Of a DNA stretch of 64,000 bases, positions 51,914 through 62,781 are shown piece by piece. The position numbers and the translations under genes are program-made. Position 1 is the first letter of the stretch; each line of letters opens with the position of its first letter. The DNA lies in the NCBI GenBank assembly GCA_031771865.1, contig JASISA010000010.1, positions 744,001-808,000 of the forward strand. Direction: 5' to 3'. Source of the stretch: Nothophaeocryptopus gaeumannii. Taxonomy: Eukaryota > Ascomycota > Dothideomycetes > Mycosphaerellales > Mycosphaerellaceae. The notes under the pieces are model-generated. The model saw only the letters and a program-made list of their open reading frames with translations, did not search any database and was not told the DNA's origin.

Positions 51914-52909
51914 TTAAGGCTCTCCTGGGCCGCTGACCTTGATTTGCGGTGTTGGTGGAGGAGGCGTGCCGTTCATGTTGTCCTTTGCTCGTCTCCATTT
52001 CAGAACTGGTATGCGCTTGTCGCCCTGTATCGCTGTCAGTGATGCCAATTTCGCATCCTTGTCAAAGCTACCGACCTTGACTTCTGTGGGTTCTTCGCTG
52101 CCAAGCACAAGCACCTCGCCATCTTCCTCAAACCGATGTGTTCTGATTTGAATGTCGCCAATCCAACCCGGTAAGCTGCAGCACTGGAATGTGTGTCGCA
52201 AGATCTCTTCCCGGCCGGGACCTTCGTTGCTGATGTAGTATGGCCCGCAGTATGAGAAACATCGCTTTCCTGCCTCAGCCCATTGTGGCTCTTCACCTTC
52301 TCCACGCTTGAAGCTCTGCTGCCCAGGAATGAGCATCTGTGCCGACATGTACCCATCAGGCGTGTACATGATGAAGCCCGTCACGTTCTTCGTCATAGGA
52401 TAGGTTGGTCTTTGGACCGGAGAAGCGGGTGTCGGGTATGCGATGTATGACTCCAGCTTCCACGCGCCTATGAGCTTCTGCCGTAGCGGAATCTCTGGAG
52501 GCGGTGTTACACACTGCTCCATTGTGTACAGACCCTCGTTGAGGTCGTCATAGTTCGTTCCTTCCGTGGACATGAGCGTGTCCTTGACTTCGATGCTTGG
52601 CAGCGGGCAAGACGCTACTCGGTGACCGATACCTGTCATGTAGGGGGAGGAGTACGGGACGGCCATTCTATTAAGCCCAGTCGATGAGGGTTTGCGGTAC
52701 GGTTCAGGCTTGAACGACTGTTGATCTGGAGTGGCAGCGCGAAAGCTGAGCTTCTGAGGCGACACTATCACCTGCGTTGGTGAATAGACCTCTCTGGGCG
52801 CGTCTCGGGGGCCCCGTGATCTCGATCGTGATCGGGACTTCTTGGTCGATAGCAGCTTGGGAACCTGAAGGAACTCCGTCGTCTGAGCATGCATGGTAGC
52901 TACCGACAT
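51914..52909 (-). CDS. Lipocalin-like domain protein
   Basis: One exon, 331 aa. The N-terminal 140 residues are disordered and basic (KKSRSRSRSRG), with several Ser-Pro sites. From about 142 follows a lipocalin-like barrel as in fungal proteins of the Lipocalin_5 type: LRQKLIGAWKLESYIAYPTP, NVTGFIMYTPDGYMSAQMLIPGQ, AGKRCFSYCGPYYISNEGPGREEILRHTFQCCSLPGWIGDIQIRTHRFEEDGEVLVL. In secondary-metabolite clusters such domains act as small cyclases or isomerases, but this gene stands alone and carries a long extension, so no reaction is proposed. Confidence 0.82.
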   Translation of the reverse strand: MSVATMHAQTTEFLQVPKLLSTKKSRSRSRSRGPRDAPREVYSPTQVIVSPQKLSFRAATPDQQSFKPEPYRKPSSTGLNRMAVPYSSPYMTGIGHRVASCPLPSIEVKDTLMSTEGTNYDDLNEGLYTMEQCVTPPPEIPLRQKLIGAWKLESYIAYPTPASPVQRPTYPMTKNVTGFIMYTPDGYMSAQMLIPGQQSFKRGEGEEPQWAEAGKRCFSYCGPYYISNEGPGREEILRHTFQCCSLPGWIGDIQIRTHRFEEDGEVLVLGSEEPTEVKVGSFDKDAKLASLTAIQGDKRIPVLKWRRAKDNMNGTPPPPTPQIKVSGPGEP

Positions 52910-55131
52910 TGGAGCGGTGGCTGTGATCTGCTATGCTGAGCAGGACGAGAGGCTCGCATGGGCGAGGTTGGTGGTGGGATGTCAGGTCAGGTCAGTAGTG
53001 GTGTGGTGACAGGTGAGGATGAAGAATGGAAGGCCGTTGGTGCTGCCGGCTGGTAGAAACTCTAGCTAGCAGGAGGAGGCTACGGGAATGCTAGGAGGGC
53101 GAGACTAGAAAGGCGGGTCATGTCTGGGAGTCAGAGATGGGCGTAGCGGGTGTATGTATGACGGAACGAGGCTATCCGCACTCGTTTGCAACACAACCAT
53201 ATACCACGCAGCGGTACATGTCATGTCCGATCAGCTGCGGGACCAGCTCACAGGGAGTCTGAGTTCGGGGGAGTCTCAGCTCGTGCTGTTGCGCCTAAGG
53301 GTTCAGAGGGCAGCGCGCAGTGAGAGGGCTGGAGAGTGCTCAGTGCGCGCGATGAGGTCGTTCAATCTGCGACTAAGCCGGTTGTGGGGAGCAGGCGGCT
53401 CGCGAGGAGCCGCAGTGTTTTCAAAAGTCCGATGGGCAACCCGAATACAGCAGAAGCTAGCTAGGCCGGGAGTGCCAGAGTCTCACCAAGGATTGCCAGT
53501 CCACTGGCAGTCCACTGCCAGAAAAGAATGGGCGCTAACTTTACACGACGGGAGTGGCGGCTGCCAGTGCATGAGGGCGCATCAGACTGCATGGCCGTCC
53601 GTCCTGCCGTGCTGTGAATGTGCCTTCTTTGGGCGTTGGATCTATTGAATCTGCACGAGGCATGCTCCATCGATGTCCGTGTCCGTTGTGAGCGAAACCG
53701 TGCCGGCTTGGCCTGACAATAGTAGAGGCAAATGGAAGAGGTGGACGTCTAGAAGACCGTTGCGCGATACAATCTCCACCGATCATGCCTGCAGTACAAC
53801 ACCTACTGACTACTGTATCCGCCGTCACACTCTGCCAGAACACAGATGCCCAGCGCAAGGAATCAGCAGCACCTAGGTTATCCTGCTGTGCCTTGCTGTC
53901 ACGCATCTGCTGCAGGCCGTGGGTCTTCGCCGCACATGCGCATGTGTAACAGTGTAAGAGCGTGTGAGGCTGCGACGGCGATTGTGTCTATCTCTAGTAG
54001 CGATCCCCCAATCCCCCAGTCAATCCTCGCGCCCGAAATAGGATGCCCGGCCTGACGCAACGCGGAGCTTAGCCAACCTCGGCCATTGTGAAGACTGCCC
54101 CAGTTCCAGAAAAGATGGGCCTGAGCATATAGGTTATCAGTCTGTCGCAGAGTCGTGCTATGGGATCATCATGATGGTTGTCATCCGGGTTGATTACACG
54201 CCATGTCATACCGCACCCCATATGATGATTTTGATCGCGAGAAATGTTCTGAGGTGTAGGGATGCAAGTCCTCGAGGTCCGGACACCCCATACAATCCCG
54301 GCCTCACATCCTTGCCTACTATCACTAGAGATCGAGAGGCCCGAGCCAAGCGGTGAGCCCACCGCACGCAGACTTCTTGATGAAGATATGCAATTGTCGT
54401 CACTCAGCGCTGACAAACGAACAAACATGATTGTTGGAAGGCGCTTATGTGCGCGCTTATCGAATTCGAGGAGGACTATCTACCTCGACAACGAGATTAT
54501 GCCCTCGCTTCCTAGCAACGATTGCCCGTTGGGCCTACCACCTCAAATCGGGAGAGTCAGCGTGTGACGCTGTCAGTCTCGAGCGATGCCGGCTGATCGG
54601 GACATCACATGCTTCTCAAGCTACGACAACGCGAGCGTTCCTCGCCCATGTAGACTTCTGTGGACTTCATTCACCGACCGCGACCGGCTCTCAGACCCAC
54701 CATAGCTAAAGCTCTACGTGCGGGGAGCTCTGCTTCAGTTATAACACAGATCTTGAAACAAGTTGCATTCATCCTTCTCGACGCCTTGCCAACAAACTAC
54801 TGCCGCAAGAAACCGTTTGTCTATTGCTTCCAAGTATTCCGCCACACCACGTGTTCCAGGAGTCAAAGCTGACAGATTGATGCAGGTAGAGATTCCGATT
54901 GGTACGCCCTGCAGCACAGGACGCAATGAAATCACGGTTCTTCAATGATTCTGCACACAATGGCGATCAAGGTATTTCGTTATACAGACGATGAGAAGCT
55001 TGAGCCGGTGGACGTTGCCAACTGTGACTTGTCTTCCAACCGTGAGGTGTGACGCTCTTGCTGGTAGTAATGCTCAGTGGCATGATGGACACCTTGTTCA
55101 ATATCGTCGCCACACGCCCTGCCAGTGGGAA
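52910..55131. other. Long intergenic stretch upstream of THI4
   Basis: No supportable gene. Open frames up to 164 codons are present (53154-53648 plus strand) but lack domains. The right end merges into the THI4 leader. Confidence 0.4.
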
Positions 55132-55227
55132 TGCATACTTCACGGAGAAGACATAGTATGGTCAGCGATGTTCTGAGATCATACGGCAGAACTTGATCAG
55201 GATAATACCTGCGTTGAAGAATCATGC
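55132..55227 (+). promoter_or_regulatory. TPP riboswitch (thiamine pyrophosphate aptamer)
   Basis: The conserved cores of the eukaryotic TPP aptamer are present and in order: CTGAGATCATAC (55173-55184), then GAACTTGATCAGGATAATACCTGCG (first base about 55189), matching the known pyrimidine-sensing and pyrophosphate-sensing halves. Closing stem P1 can form between CTTCA (55138-55142) and TGAAG (about 55215-55219), with GCAT/ATGC extending it. A variable P3 can pair AGAA..CA with TGTTCT. It lies 77 bp upstream of the THI4 start codon and 60 bp upstream of a splice acceptor, as in fungal THI4 and NMT1 leaders, where ligand binding alters splicing. Confidence 0.9.
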
Positions 55228-55287
55228 TTTCACTGCTTCCCCAATGCCATCCACGGCAAGAGGAAGTACTCGAACTAACCCTTGCAG
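55228..55287 (+). other. 3' end of a 5'-UTR intron controlled by the riboswitch
   Basis: CGAACTAACCCTTGCAG provides a branch point and an acceptor ending at 55287, 16 bases before the THI4 ATG. The matching donor is not settled; GTATTT at 54972 is one candidate upstream of the aptamer. Confidence 0.65.
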
Positions 55288-55303
55288 ACAATAAATCGCT
55301 ACT

Positions 55304-56397
55304 ATGTCTCCTCCTGCCATGAACTTCCAAGAGCCAGCCGTTAGCAACGGGAATGGCAACTATGCAGTTCCAGCAAGCAAGCTAGCAGCTATCCCCCACC
55401 ACACTGCTGTGCCAGTGAAGGGAGCCACCAACACCCAGACCATCGACGAGATGGCTGGCCGCTGGTCCGACTTCCAGTTTGCTGGTATCAGGGAGTCCCA
55501 GGTCTCTCGTGCCATGACCAGACGCTACTTTGCCGACCTGGACAAGTATGCCGAGTCCGACATTGTCATTGTTGGAGCTGGAAGCTGTGGTCTATCCACC
55601 GCCTACTGCCTGGCCAAGGCTCGCCCAGATCTCAAGATCGCCATCATTGAGGCCGGTGTAGCACCTGGTGGAGGTGCCTGGCTAGGCGGCCAGCTCTTTA
55701 GCGCAATGGTCATGCGTAAGCCAGCCGACGCCTTCCTCAGGGAGCTCGGTGTCCCATACGAGGATGACGGTGTCGACTCCAACTTCGTCGTAGTCAAGCA
55801 CGCCGCTCTGTTCACCAGCACTGTGCTGTCCAAGGTGCTCCAGTTCGACAACGTGAAGCTCTTCAACGCCACCGCTGTTGAGGACTTGATCACCCGCAAG
55901 GATGCCTCCGGCCAGCTTCACATCGCCGGTGTGGTGACCAACTGGACGCTTGTGAGCATGCACCACGACGACCAGTCTTGCATGGACCCAAACACCATCA
56001 ACGCACCTGTCATCATCTCCACCACCGGCCACGATGGTAAGCATTTCATCATTCACTGCAAATATTTCGAACAATGTCTAACAGCTTGTCAACAGGGCCC
56101 TTCGGCGCCTTTTGCGTCAAGCGCCTTGTCTCCATGGGCTCCCTCGCCTCCCTAGGCGGCATGCGCGGTCTGGACATGAACACCGCCGAAGATGCCATCG
56201 TCAAAGGCACCCGCGAGATCGCTCCCGGCCTCATCGTCGGCGGCATGGAACTCTCAGAAGTCGACGGAGCCAACCGCATGGGACCTACTTTCGGCGCCAT
56301 GGCCCTTTCCGGCGTTAAGGCTGCTGAGGAGGCTCTCAAGATTTTCGAGCAGAGGAAGGCCGAGTGTGCCGAGGGAGGGTTTTACCCTAAGTTTTAG
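55304..56397 (+). CDS. THI4: Thiamine thiazole synthase
   Basis: Makes the thiazole half of thiamine from NAD and glycine, taking sulfur from its own active-site cysteine (a single-turnover enzyme in yeast). Two exons, 55304-56036 and 56096-56397, with a 59-nt intron; 344 aa, the usual size. Visible: dinucleotide-binding IVIVGAGSCGLSTAY (about 87-101), APGGGAWLGGQLFSAMV, GVVTNWTLVSMHHDDQSCMDPN with the sulfur-donor cysteine (Cys226), STTGHDGPFGAFCVKR across the splice and the C-terminal GLIVGGMELSEVDGANRMGPTFGAM. The presence of Cys marks the suicide type rather than the His-containing catalytic type. Expression is expected to be repressed by thiamine via the upstream TPP riboswitch. Confidence 0.97.
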
Positions 56398-57744
56398 AGG
56401 ATGGGCATGGTACTAGGGTTTGGGATGCGGTGCTTTTCAAGGTTGTGGAGCCAGACTGTAGATGATATGGACTCAATTACGGTAAACAAATTGAACGGAG
56501 GAAAATGGGACATACGATTTATGAACGATATGATTACTGGTTTGTAGGAGGTATCACGATACGTATCATAGCTAGTCCGCTCATTTAGCTCGATGATACC
56601 ATCGAAGTTTGGTACAACAAAACTTCACAACAGGAGCACTCACTTCAAGTTCTGCTACTGCTGCTAATGTCCATCTCGTTCCGCAGCCACCCGACTCATC
56701 CAATGACCCTAAACTGATGAAGAAGGTGACGTCGACACGAGAAAGTTCATTCTGCTGCTGCGTAACATCCGTCTCGTTTCACCTCCACAATCCTTCGCCA
56801 GCGTATCAATCTCTGCGAACTCCGCACCTGTGCCGCCGTTCCGATAACAAGTTTCACATCCCGATGGCGCGATTATATTCCCCTAGTGCATTCACCGCAT
56901 TTGCTTGTGTTGCGGCATCTTGCAGCAAGCACTGTCCATGACGCCGACAAGTCTCGCTGATACCGGCGGAGCGTCCTCCATGTTTTAGGCGATGCTTCAG
57001 ATACCCGAACGGCTTCTCGATTCATGAGATCAGACCTTACAGATGTCCTGCTGGCCGAATCACTTAGGGCATCTTTTGCGTTGCCCGTTGATGTGATTCA
57101 AGTGCCGCAGTTGTTGCGTACATATCGTGGGCGGGGCGAAAGACCGTTTCCGATGGGGCAGGCGAGAAAAAAATTGTATGTGAAGAAATAGGTTACTAGT
57201 AATAATCATCATCATCAAGATCTCTTTCCATTGACTTCTCAAGCTGATACGGTAGCCACTATCTCGTGCGCTCACGCTAAAATAGTATTCCGCATTCCCA
57301 TACTCATCCGTCTCTTAGCGTACCTTTGGTCGTAACTTCGTCTAACTCCACACCGTCGCCCGCAGGCGTATCCGAATCCCAGAGATCCAGCATCACATGA
57401 AGGTTGGTCGTGAGAAACGCTCAAAATAGCCGGCGAGGAACTCCGCAAACCGGTGCAATGCCTCTGCCGAATGCTTCAAATCGCCGAAGGAAAATCTTGC
57501 TTGCTTGCATCCGCACCTTCCGCACCTTCCAAGATATCTTGAAGTCAGCGCAGATGTACGGATATGCGCCGCAATCTAAGTCAAGACAGCTACAGTCCAT
57601 GTGTTCGGTCAGACGAGCGCCACGTGTTTTACTGACTGGGTACAGACCCCAGGGATTTGGGTCGCGGTGTTGTAGCTGTTCGGAAGGTGAGGATGAACAT
57701 GTGAAAAGTAAAGGTCCAGATGTTGTTCGATTCCGTCTGGCACC
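56398..57744. other. Intergenic stretch
   Basis: 1.3 kb between THI4 and the 3' end of VID27; no recognisable gene or repeat. Confidence 0.45.
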
Positions 57745-60189
57745 TCAGTATGGCGAATTGACCACTTCGTTCCTAGACAAGTAGCTGCCTCGTCCCTTGC
57801 TGCGTCGAGGAGTCGCCATGATACTCTCGCGCGTTGGGCGTTGTAGAGCTCTTCTCGCAACCATATCGACTTCGTTCGGCAATGCAACGACGATATTCTT
57901 GTCGCTGCCGAAGCGGAAGTTGTCGGCTTTGACCTCCTCGGCGTATCGCTTGATGTGGTATGGGTCCTTGCGCCCCTCGACAACCTTCTTGAGCGACCAG
58001 GTAACAATGAATGGTCCAGTGGCAGTGATGATCGTCGTTTCGTCTTTGCCTTCGCCGGTATTGAAGCGCGCCGGGGTGAATGCAAGCGGCGCCTTAGTCT
58101 CGTGCTGGAACTGAGCAACGTGCGCCGGAGTAAGACCCAGACGGCGAGGCTGTGGTTTGGCGTCCTTCGAGAAGGGCTTCTCAAAGCCTAGCTTGCCAGC
58201 ATACTTGCTGTCACTTTTCTGTTCCGCGTCAATGAGCAGGAGGTATGTACGTGTGGTCGCCAGCACCCATTTGCCGTCTGCGCTGACATCCAGACCGATG
58301 ATAGGGTCGCCCAGAGCTGGCAACGCGGTCTTTGCGTTGATGCCAAGACGATCAAACATGCGGATATCACCTTTGTTCGACGCAACTGCGATATATCCTT
58401 GCTCGGTCGTGGCCGCGGCGGAGAAGTCGTTCTTGCTGGTGTACTGCTTCAACTCGCTATCGACGAGCTTATTGCCGCTGAGACGCGGGTCAACGCGGTA
58501 GAGCGCATTTCTGGACAGACCGAGGAAAGTCTGCTCATCGGTGGTCTGGGCGAACTTGTTCTCAGGCGCAAATACATCGATCGGAATGTCATCGTGCACC
58601 TTCCACTCATCAACGACCTTGCCAGTCTCCAGATCCATATGGTAGACACTGTTCGGATCGTTTGGATTCTGCAGGATCATGTTCCGATCGCGGGCATGGA
58701 GCATGATCTTCTTTGGGGCAAAGGTCTTGCCCTTCGGTGTGCCGACATTGTTGATGCTGGTGTCGAACTTGAGCTGGTTGTCCTCGGTATGCTTGAAGAC
58801 GCCAATCTTGTTTCCGCGAACGACGAAAGAACGATCGACCGCAGCGCCAACTGCAAGTTGGCTGTTGATGCTGCCGTCTTCGTTCAAGTTGACAACCTCA
58901 TCTTCATCCTCGTCCTCATCGAAGTCAGGCTCTGGTCGCCGATCCACTGCATCTTCATACTCCTCTTCCTCGTCTTCTTCAGCAGCCTCCCGCTCTCGCT
59001 CATCGTCCCGTGCATCCTCAAGGACCAGGTCATTGAATGCATCAAGCACATAGTCGCGCTCAGCATCTTTGATAGCCTTCGCCCACTTTGTCTCGTGCAT
59101 CCGCTCCCACAAAGCCTGCATGAGACCCTCCTGGAAGCGCTCCTCGGTCTCGCGATCCTTGAATTTGAGCAGCCAAGAGTAAGCAGAGCCATCTTCGGTA
59201 TAGTGATTGAAGATAAAGCTGAGATACTCAAAGTTGAAGACAGGATTGATGTCCGATGTCACTTCTTGTCCGAGCCATTGCTGCTTGTTGCCAGAGATCT
59301 GAAGCCAATATGTCCAATTGCCAGTTTCAACAACCGATGCCTCCACATCTTCATCTTGCAAGATAAATGTGCCGGATTGGAAATCGAAGAGATGTAGCTC
59401 TGCCTCCTCTTTCACCACAGTCTCTCGACCAGCTGGGACCTTGCGAGGCGCAGGAGCCTTGGTCGGTGTCTTCTCAATCTCGCGCGTGGCGGGCACAAGT
59501 GCCTTCTTGGACGAATCGCGAGCCATGGCAGGGCTGTTGTTGATCGGGCTCGATTCGCGTAGATCAATGAGTGACTGCGCAGTCGGAGAAATGGTAGGTG
59601 ACCTTTTATTCGTCGCCGGGGTCGGGATTGGGCTTGCGGCAGGGATCTCAGACTCGTCGTCGAAGTCGAATTCTTTCAAGTCGTCCTCGGTCGCGTGCTC
59701 GTGGCTGCGTCTGTATTTCCGTTCGTACTGGCACTGCGCAGCGACAATCTCAAAAGTCGTCGCAGTCTCGGGGCGGGTGCTCTCGTCGCAAACGAATTCG
59801 TAGAGATCAAGCTCGTCACCGGAAAGGTCTCTCCAAGCAAGAACGGTGCTTCCGTCCTCCTTCAGATCAACGCGGAATCGGATATGTTCGTCAAGCGAGA
59901 AGCTCTTCTCGTCCTTGTCGGTAAGAGTGTTGACCGCACCGTCTTCTCCTGCCTCTTCTTCCAATAGCTCGGCCTCGCCTTCCTCGTATGCTCTCTGGAT
60001 CACAAGCTGGTACTGGAACTCAGTGCCAGTCTTGCGAATGAACGCGGCGGCGTCTTTGTAGATAAGTGAGCTGTAACCCTTGATCGAATTTGGACGGACA
60101 ATGTAGAGCTGTCCGCTGCTGATGTCCGCAACGCTTCCCTGATCGCCTTTGCCGAAGAGATAGCTGGAGAGCGACTTGAGCGCAAACAT
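57745..60189 (-). CDS. VID27: Vid27 family cytoplasmic protein
   Basis: Conserved fungal protein named after vacuolar import and degradation of fructose-1,6-bisphosphatase; the biochemical role is unclear. One exon, 814 aa. Order of parts: N-terminal conserved region (FALKSLSSYLFGKG, GQLYIVRPNSIKGYSSLIYKDAAAFIRKTGTEFQYQLVIQRAYEEGE); a linker with Ser-Pro sites; a PH-like middle part (FDFQSGTFILQDEDVEASVVETGNWTYWLQISG); a strongly acidic tract (about 390-445); and the C-terminal beta-propeller-like domain (RSFVVRGNKIGVFKH, MILQNPNDPNSVYHMDLETGKVVDEW, AQTTDEQTFLGLSRNALYRVDPRL, GYIAVASNKGDIRMFDRLGINAKTALPALGDPIIGLDVSADGKWVLATTRTYLLLID). It ends in a short basic tail. The start gives the family's usual N terminus. 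Confidence 0.95.
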   Translation of the reverse strand: MFALKSLSSYLFGKGDQGSVADISSGQLYIVRPNSIKGYSSLIYKDAAAFIRKTGTEFQYQLVIQRAYEEGEAELLEEEAGEDGAVNTLTDKDEKSFSLDEHIRFRVDLKEDGSTVLAWRDLSGDELDLYEFVCDESTRPETATTFEIVAAQCQYERKYRRSHEHATEDDLKEFDFDDESEIPAASPIPTPATNKRSPTISPTAQSLIDLRESSPINNSPAMARDSSKKALVPATREIEKTPTKAPAPRKVPAGRETVVKEEAELHLFDFQSGTFILQDEDVEASVVETGNWTYWLQISGNKQQWLGQEVTSDINPVFNFEYLSFIFNHYTEDGSAYSWLLKFKDRETEERFQEGLMQALWERMHETKWAKAIKDAERDYVLDAFNDLVLEDARDDEREREAAEEDEEEEYEDAVDRRPEPDFDEDEDEDEVVNLNEDGSINSQLAVGAAVDRSFVVRGNKIGVFKHTEDNQLKFDTSINNVGTPKGKTFAPKKIMLHARDRNMILQNPNDPNSVYHMDLETGKVVDEWKVHDDIPIDVFAPENKFAQTTDEQTFLGLSRNALYRVDPRLSGNKLVDSELKQYTSKNDFSAAATTEQGYIAVASNKGDIRMFDRLGINAKTALPALGDPIIGLDVSADGKWVLATTRTYLLLIDAEQKSDSKYAGKLGFEKPFSKDAKPQPRRLGLTPAHVAQFQHETKAPLAFTPARFNTGEGKDETTIITATGPFIVTWSLKKVVEGRKDPYHIKRYAEEVKADNFRFGSDKNIVVALPNEVDMVARRALQRPTRESIMATPRRSKGRGSYLSRNEVVNSPY

Positions 60190-60623
60190 AGCGTTATCAA
60201 TGACGTTGGCGGCGGAGGATGTGTGGCATCACGAGGACAGTCGGGAAGTCCACGTTGCTACTTAAGAGAAAGAAAGTGAAAGGGAGGAGTACTTGTTTTC
60301 TGGCGATCAAGTGAACCCCACCACGTCACAAACAAATGCGGGAGGGAAGCTACGAGTGGCGTCGTTGCCTGTGGCTCAGCAATCACATGACTCAATTCTG
60401 CACGCTGAAGAGGGAGGAGCGCCGATCCTGCATGTGATTGGTCAAAGCGGATGAATGACGATAAGAAACGCTGTCTTTGCAATCACGACGTGGACAACAA
60501 CACTAAATGAATTCCCAAAAGAGGACACCATCGCGGCAACATTGATCGCTACTATGTCACATGAATTACATACGCAACACACGACATTCTCATTACACCA
60601 TCGCAGTGTTTTGATCCGTTCAC
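60190..60623. other. VID27 promoter / alcohol oxidase 3' region
   Basis: 434 bp between the start of VID27 and the stop of the alcohol oxidase gene, both on the minus strand. No gene. Confidence 0.5.
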
Positions 60624-62781
60624 CTACAACCGGGACAGGCCAACAATCTCGCGGTTGTGGTGATATTCGGGCACTCTCATGTCCAAGGAACGTCCAGTGT
60701 AGCCAAGGTCCTCGGCAGTGAGGACGGCGCACTTCTCGCCGATCAGCAGAGCAGTGGAATACGTGTTGCAGCCAACGTTGTCTGGGCAGATGGACAAGTC
60801 GGCCACCTTGAGGTTCTTGGTGCCGTGCACGTTGAGGCGCTCGTCGAGCACACCGTGCTTGACGATGCTGTTGCCCTCGCGTGGGCCCATTGAGCAGGTA
60901 CCTGGTCGTGGTCAGCAATAATGTTACCGGTAAGTTAGGATTGAGAAGCAGCTTACCGAGCGAATGCCAGGTGGTCTCGGTGTGGCGCTTGACCCACTCT
61001 TCGACGGCAAGGAGGTCGTCCTTGTTGTACTGGAGATCCTCCTGGATGGTTTGCTGGTTGCTGTTAAGGAAAGCAGTATCTGGTGCCTTACCAGCCAGCT
61101 TCGGAACAGTCCACGAGCCCGTAACGAGGTTGGATGTGATGTGGTTGGGGCCGGCATAGGCATTGGTGGTGTCGAGGTCCAAGTCGCGGCAGCGAGCTGG
61201 AGAGTCGTACGCGTAGAATGGGTGCTTGTCGATGACCTCACCGGCGAAGGCATCCATGCGGCGAGCAGTCTCACGCGACTTAATGTATCCCCAAACCATT
61301 GGGGCCATGTCGCGGCGGTCGTTCATGAACCCGGCATCGAAGTCTGGAGCCTCGTATGGATTGGGGCTGACGATTTGCGTGAACCCACGAGAGAATGGAT
61401 ACTCCAAGAAGTGGAACATGCAGAAGAACTTCCCTGGTGGGACATGCATGTGGTCGCCGAACCAACCAGCAACGACAGCCCAGTGCATGACTGGCTTGTC
61501 TGGCTTGTCCTTGAAGTAGCTGTCCCATCCCGAGATGAACTCTGGGAAGGGTGAGTTCTTAATGTCGCGGAGATCCTGCTCGGATGGTCGCCACTTGACA
61601 CCGGCCTCGATGGCGTTGGTCGCGAGAGGTCCGCTGCCGTTGAGCTCCCACTGGTCGAAGACCTTCTTCTGTACCTCTGGATCACCTCGGACGAAGTCGT
61701 CGAAAGACTCGGTCCCTGGTTTGGCTCGGTAGAGCGAGAAGTACAGGTAGTGGTCCTGGAAGTTGAGACCGACACCGGGCAGGTCGACAATTGGCTTGAC
61801 ACCAGCCTTGCGGAGCTTCTGGGCATCACCAATACCAGAGCGTTGAAGAATGAGAGGTGAGCTCAGCGTGCCCCCACTGACGATGACCAGCTTGCGTGCC
61901 TTGAAGACGCGGCTCGTGTTCTCGGATGGGTGCAATGGCTTGGTTGGAATGGTGCGGACGCCAGTGGCCTTGTTGCCCTCCAAGATGACCTTGTCGACCT
62001 TGGTATTGCAAACCAGATGCAGGTTCTCGTAATTCTGACGAGTGCTGTGAACATAAGCATGTGCGGAATCGGAGCGGCGACCAGTATCGCGGTTGATCCA
62101 CTTGAGCCAATGCTCAGCACCATGGCCAGTGACCAGATCTTGGAGATCGTCCGTGACTGGGATGCCTTGGGACTCGACCGCACGGAGGAAGTCTTGCATG
62201 ACCGGGTATGTGTAGTTGCCAAAAGAGACCTTGATCGGGCCATCAAAGCCGTGCAGGTCTCGGTTTTGGCAAGCTCGCTGGTATGTCTCATGCTTCTTCA
62301 TCAAAGGAATGAGCTCCTTGGTGGTCCAGCCCTTGGCTTGGAAATCATCGTAATCAGAAGCAGACGCACGCGTGTACATCTGTAACGACATCAGCTCTCG
62401 TTTTCAGGCCCAACCGCTTCCAAATTGCTTACCATGAAGTTGATGGAGGAACCACCACCAAGGATGTGTGCCGCCGGAACGATTGCACGGCGACCAGAAA
62501 GCCACTCGGATGGGCGAGAGTAGTAAAATGAAGCGGTCTTGCTGTCCAGCTTCATGTTACGCGGGAATATACCTGGACGATACACCCACGGATTGTTGAG
62601 GTTGTTCTCGCCAGCCTCAATGAGCATGACCTGGAGCTTGTGGTCCAAGTTGGCCAAACGGCCAGCAACAACGCATCTGGATCTCGTCAGCCTTCCGAGT
62701 CCATACCGACTTCATCGTCCAAACAAACCCGCATGATCCTCCACCGCACACAATGATATCAACTTCGTCTGGGATCGTCAT
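60624..62781 (-). CDS. AOX1: Peroxisomal alcohol (methanol) oxidase, GMC family
   Basis: FAD enzyme oxidising methanol and short alcohols to aldehydes plus hydrogen peroxide. Four exons: 62781-62729, 62676-62433, 62379-60957 and 60901-60624, with introns of 52, 53 and 55 nt; 665 aa, matching known alcohol oxidases. FAD-binding VDIIVCGGGSCGCVVAGRLA spans the first splice (Gly13-Gly18); RAIVPAAHILGGGSSINFMMYTRAS spans the second; RKLVIVSGGTLSSPLILQRSGIG is GMC signature 2; and WHSLGTCSMGP, completed by the third splice, holds the catalytic His (about 571). NVGCNTYSTALLIGEKCA follows. The C terminus is SRL, a type 1 peroxisomal targeting signal. In plant-associated fungi such enzymes use methanol released from pectin. 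Confidence 0.96.

Noticed and set aside
58399..59397. 332-codon plus-strand open frame
   Set aside because: Antisense of VID27, which has full family similarity along its length.
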